Positions 63,876 through 64,000 of a stretch of DNA of 64,000 nt are shown one piece after another. The stretch comes from Limimaricola variabilis (GTDB lineage Bacteria; Pseudomonadota; Alphaproteobacteria; Rhodobacterales; Rhodobacteraceae): contig NZ_JACIBX010000003.1 in assembly GCF_014195545.1 (NCBI RefSeq), positions 124,001-188,000 of the forward strand. The letters run 5' to 3'. Numbering within the stretch: position 1 is the first letter of the stretch; each line of letters begins with the position of its first letter. The translations under genes and the position numbers were made by a program. The notes under the pieces are model-generated. The model saw nothing but the letters and a program-made list of their open reading frames with translations. It was not told the origin of the DNA and ran no database searches.

Positions 63876-64000
63876 CTATAACGTGGTTGGAGCCTTTTTG
63901 CTTTCTCCTCCTCGGGATCGCTCGAACCGCGCGCCGAGTTTGGCGCCCATGTAAAGCCATGGGCGATACAGCATCCGGTAGATGTCGGGCGGGTCCTGCG
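63876..64000 (-). CDS. 3' end of a minus-strand gene (partial)
   Basis: An open minus-strand frame enters at 64000 and ends at a TAG (63876-63878). It encodes DPPDIYRMLYRPWLYMGAKL then GARFERSRG and a short polar tail ending KAPTTL. The composition is protein-like, and a purine-rich GAGGAGGAG stretch lies inside it. The family is not recognisable from 41 residues. Confidence 0.55.
   Translation of the reverse strand, partial: QDPPDIYRMLYRPWLYMGAKLGARFERSRGGESKKAPTTL

Larger units (their letters stand above)
48173..64000. mobile_element. Integrated element at tRNA-Gln (prophage, satellite or replicative island), right end outside window
   Basis: It starts at the tRNA 3' end with a tyrosine integrase. 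The following 15.8 kb have lower GC than the flank, many short overlapping genes, two insertion sequences, a spanin-like pair, a P4-type primase-helicase and a Schlafen/AlbA_2 protein, and no core genes. A second copy of the tRNA 3' end (attR) is not seen up to base 64000. No capsid, portal, terminase or tail gene is visible. Confidence 0.8.

Overview
The window is GC-rich (roughly two thirds G+C by eye) and its core genes point to an alphaproteobacterium of the Rhodobacteraceae type. Evidence for this includes a class I lysyl-tRNA synthetase, an NDUFS4-like complex I subunit, a leuA gene with a leader peptide, the order mreB-mreC-mreD-mrdA-rodA, a divergent tesA / ybbA-ybbP-like cluster, KpsT/KpsE-like capsule export genes beside kdsA, and several small families typical of that group. 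This assignment is inferred from gene content; no rRNA is present.

Layout 1-48.1 kb (chromosomal core): the 3' end of an outer-membrane barrel gene; an FAD amine oxidase / LysR / agmatinase cluster; a MYG1-family protein; an NDUFS4-like subunit; uvrB; tRNA-Ala(CGC); two phasin-like small proteins; a large beta-helix protein resembling GTA head-spike or tail-spike pectate-lyase folds; a CHAD protein; lysS; dacB; nadD with a TolB-like propeller; a cold shock protein; tesA with an ABC exporter; gltX; an MBL hydrolase; an MFS exporter; a long MORN-repeat protein; two SDRs; a GST; a leucine leader peptide and leuA; the mre/mrd/rod elongasome operon; a UDG-family protein; kpsT, a kpsE-like gene and kdsA; and tRNA-Gln(TTG).

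From the 3' end of tRNA-Gln (about 48.17 kb) to the end of the window lies an integrated element. It has lower GC, many small genes and no core genes. It starts with a large tyrosine integrase whose first possible ATG overlaps the tRNA CCA. Next come small unknown genes, an IS5-family insertion, and a tightly overlapping minus-strand operon of small genes ending in a likely spanin pair (Rz/Rz1-like). A 0.63-kb gene-poor region with repeated CAGGA(C/T)GAT / ATCATCCTG motifs follows. Then come a P4-type primase-helicase with an altered Walker A, a zinc-finger-like protein, and an AlbA_2/Schlafen-type ATP-binding protein. No capsid, tail or terminase gene is visible, so the element may be a phage satellite, a replicative integrative element or a truncated prophage; its far end is outside the window.

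The clearest structural event is an IS256-family element of 1381 bp with a 9-bp target duplication (TCTTAATCC). It sits exactly between the Shine-Dalgarno and the start codon of the AlbA_2 gene and separates that gene from its own promoter and operator. The other main observations are the Leu-rich leader upstream of leuA, the iteron-like motifs before the primase, the altered Walker A, and a probable frameshift at the primase C-terminus.
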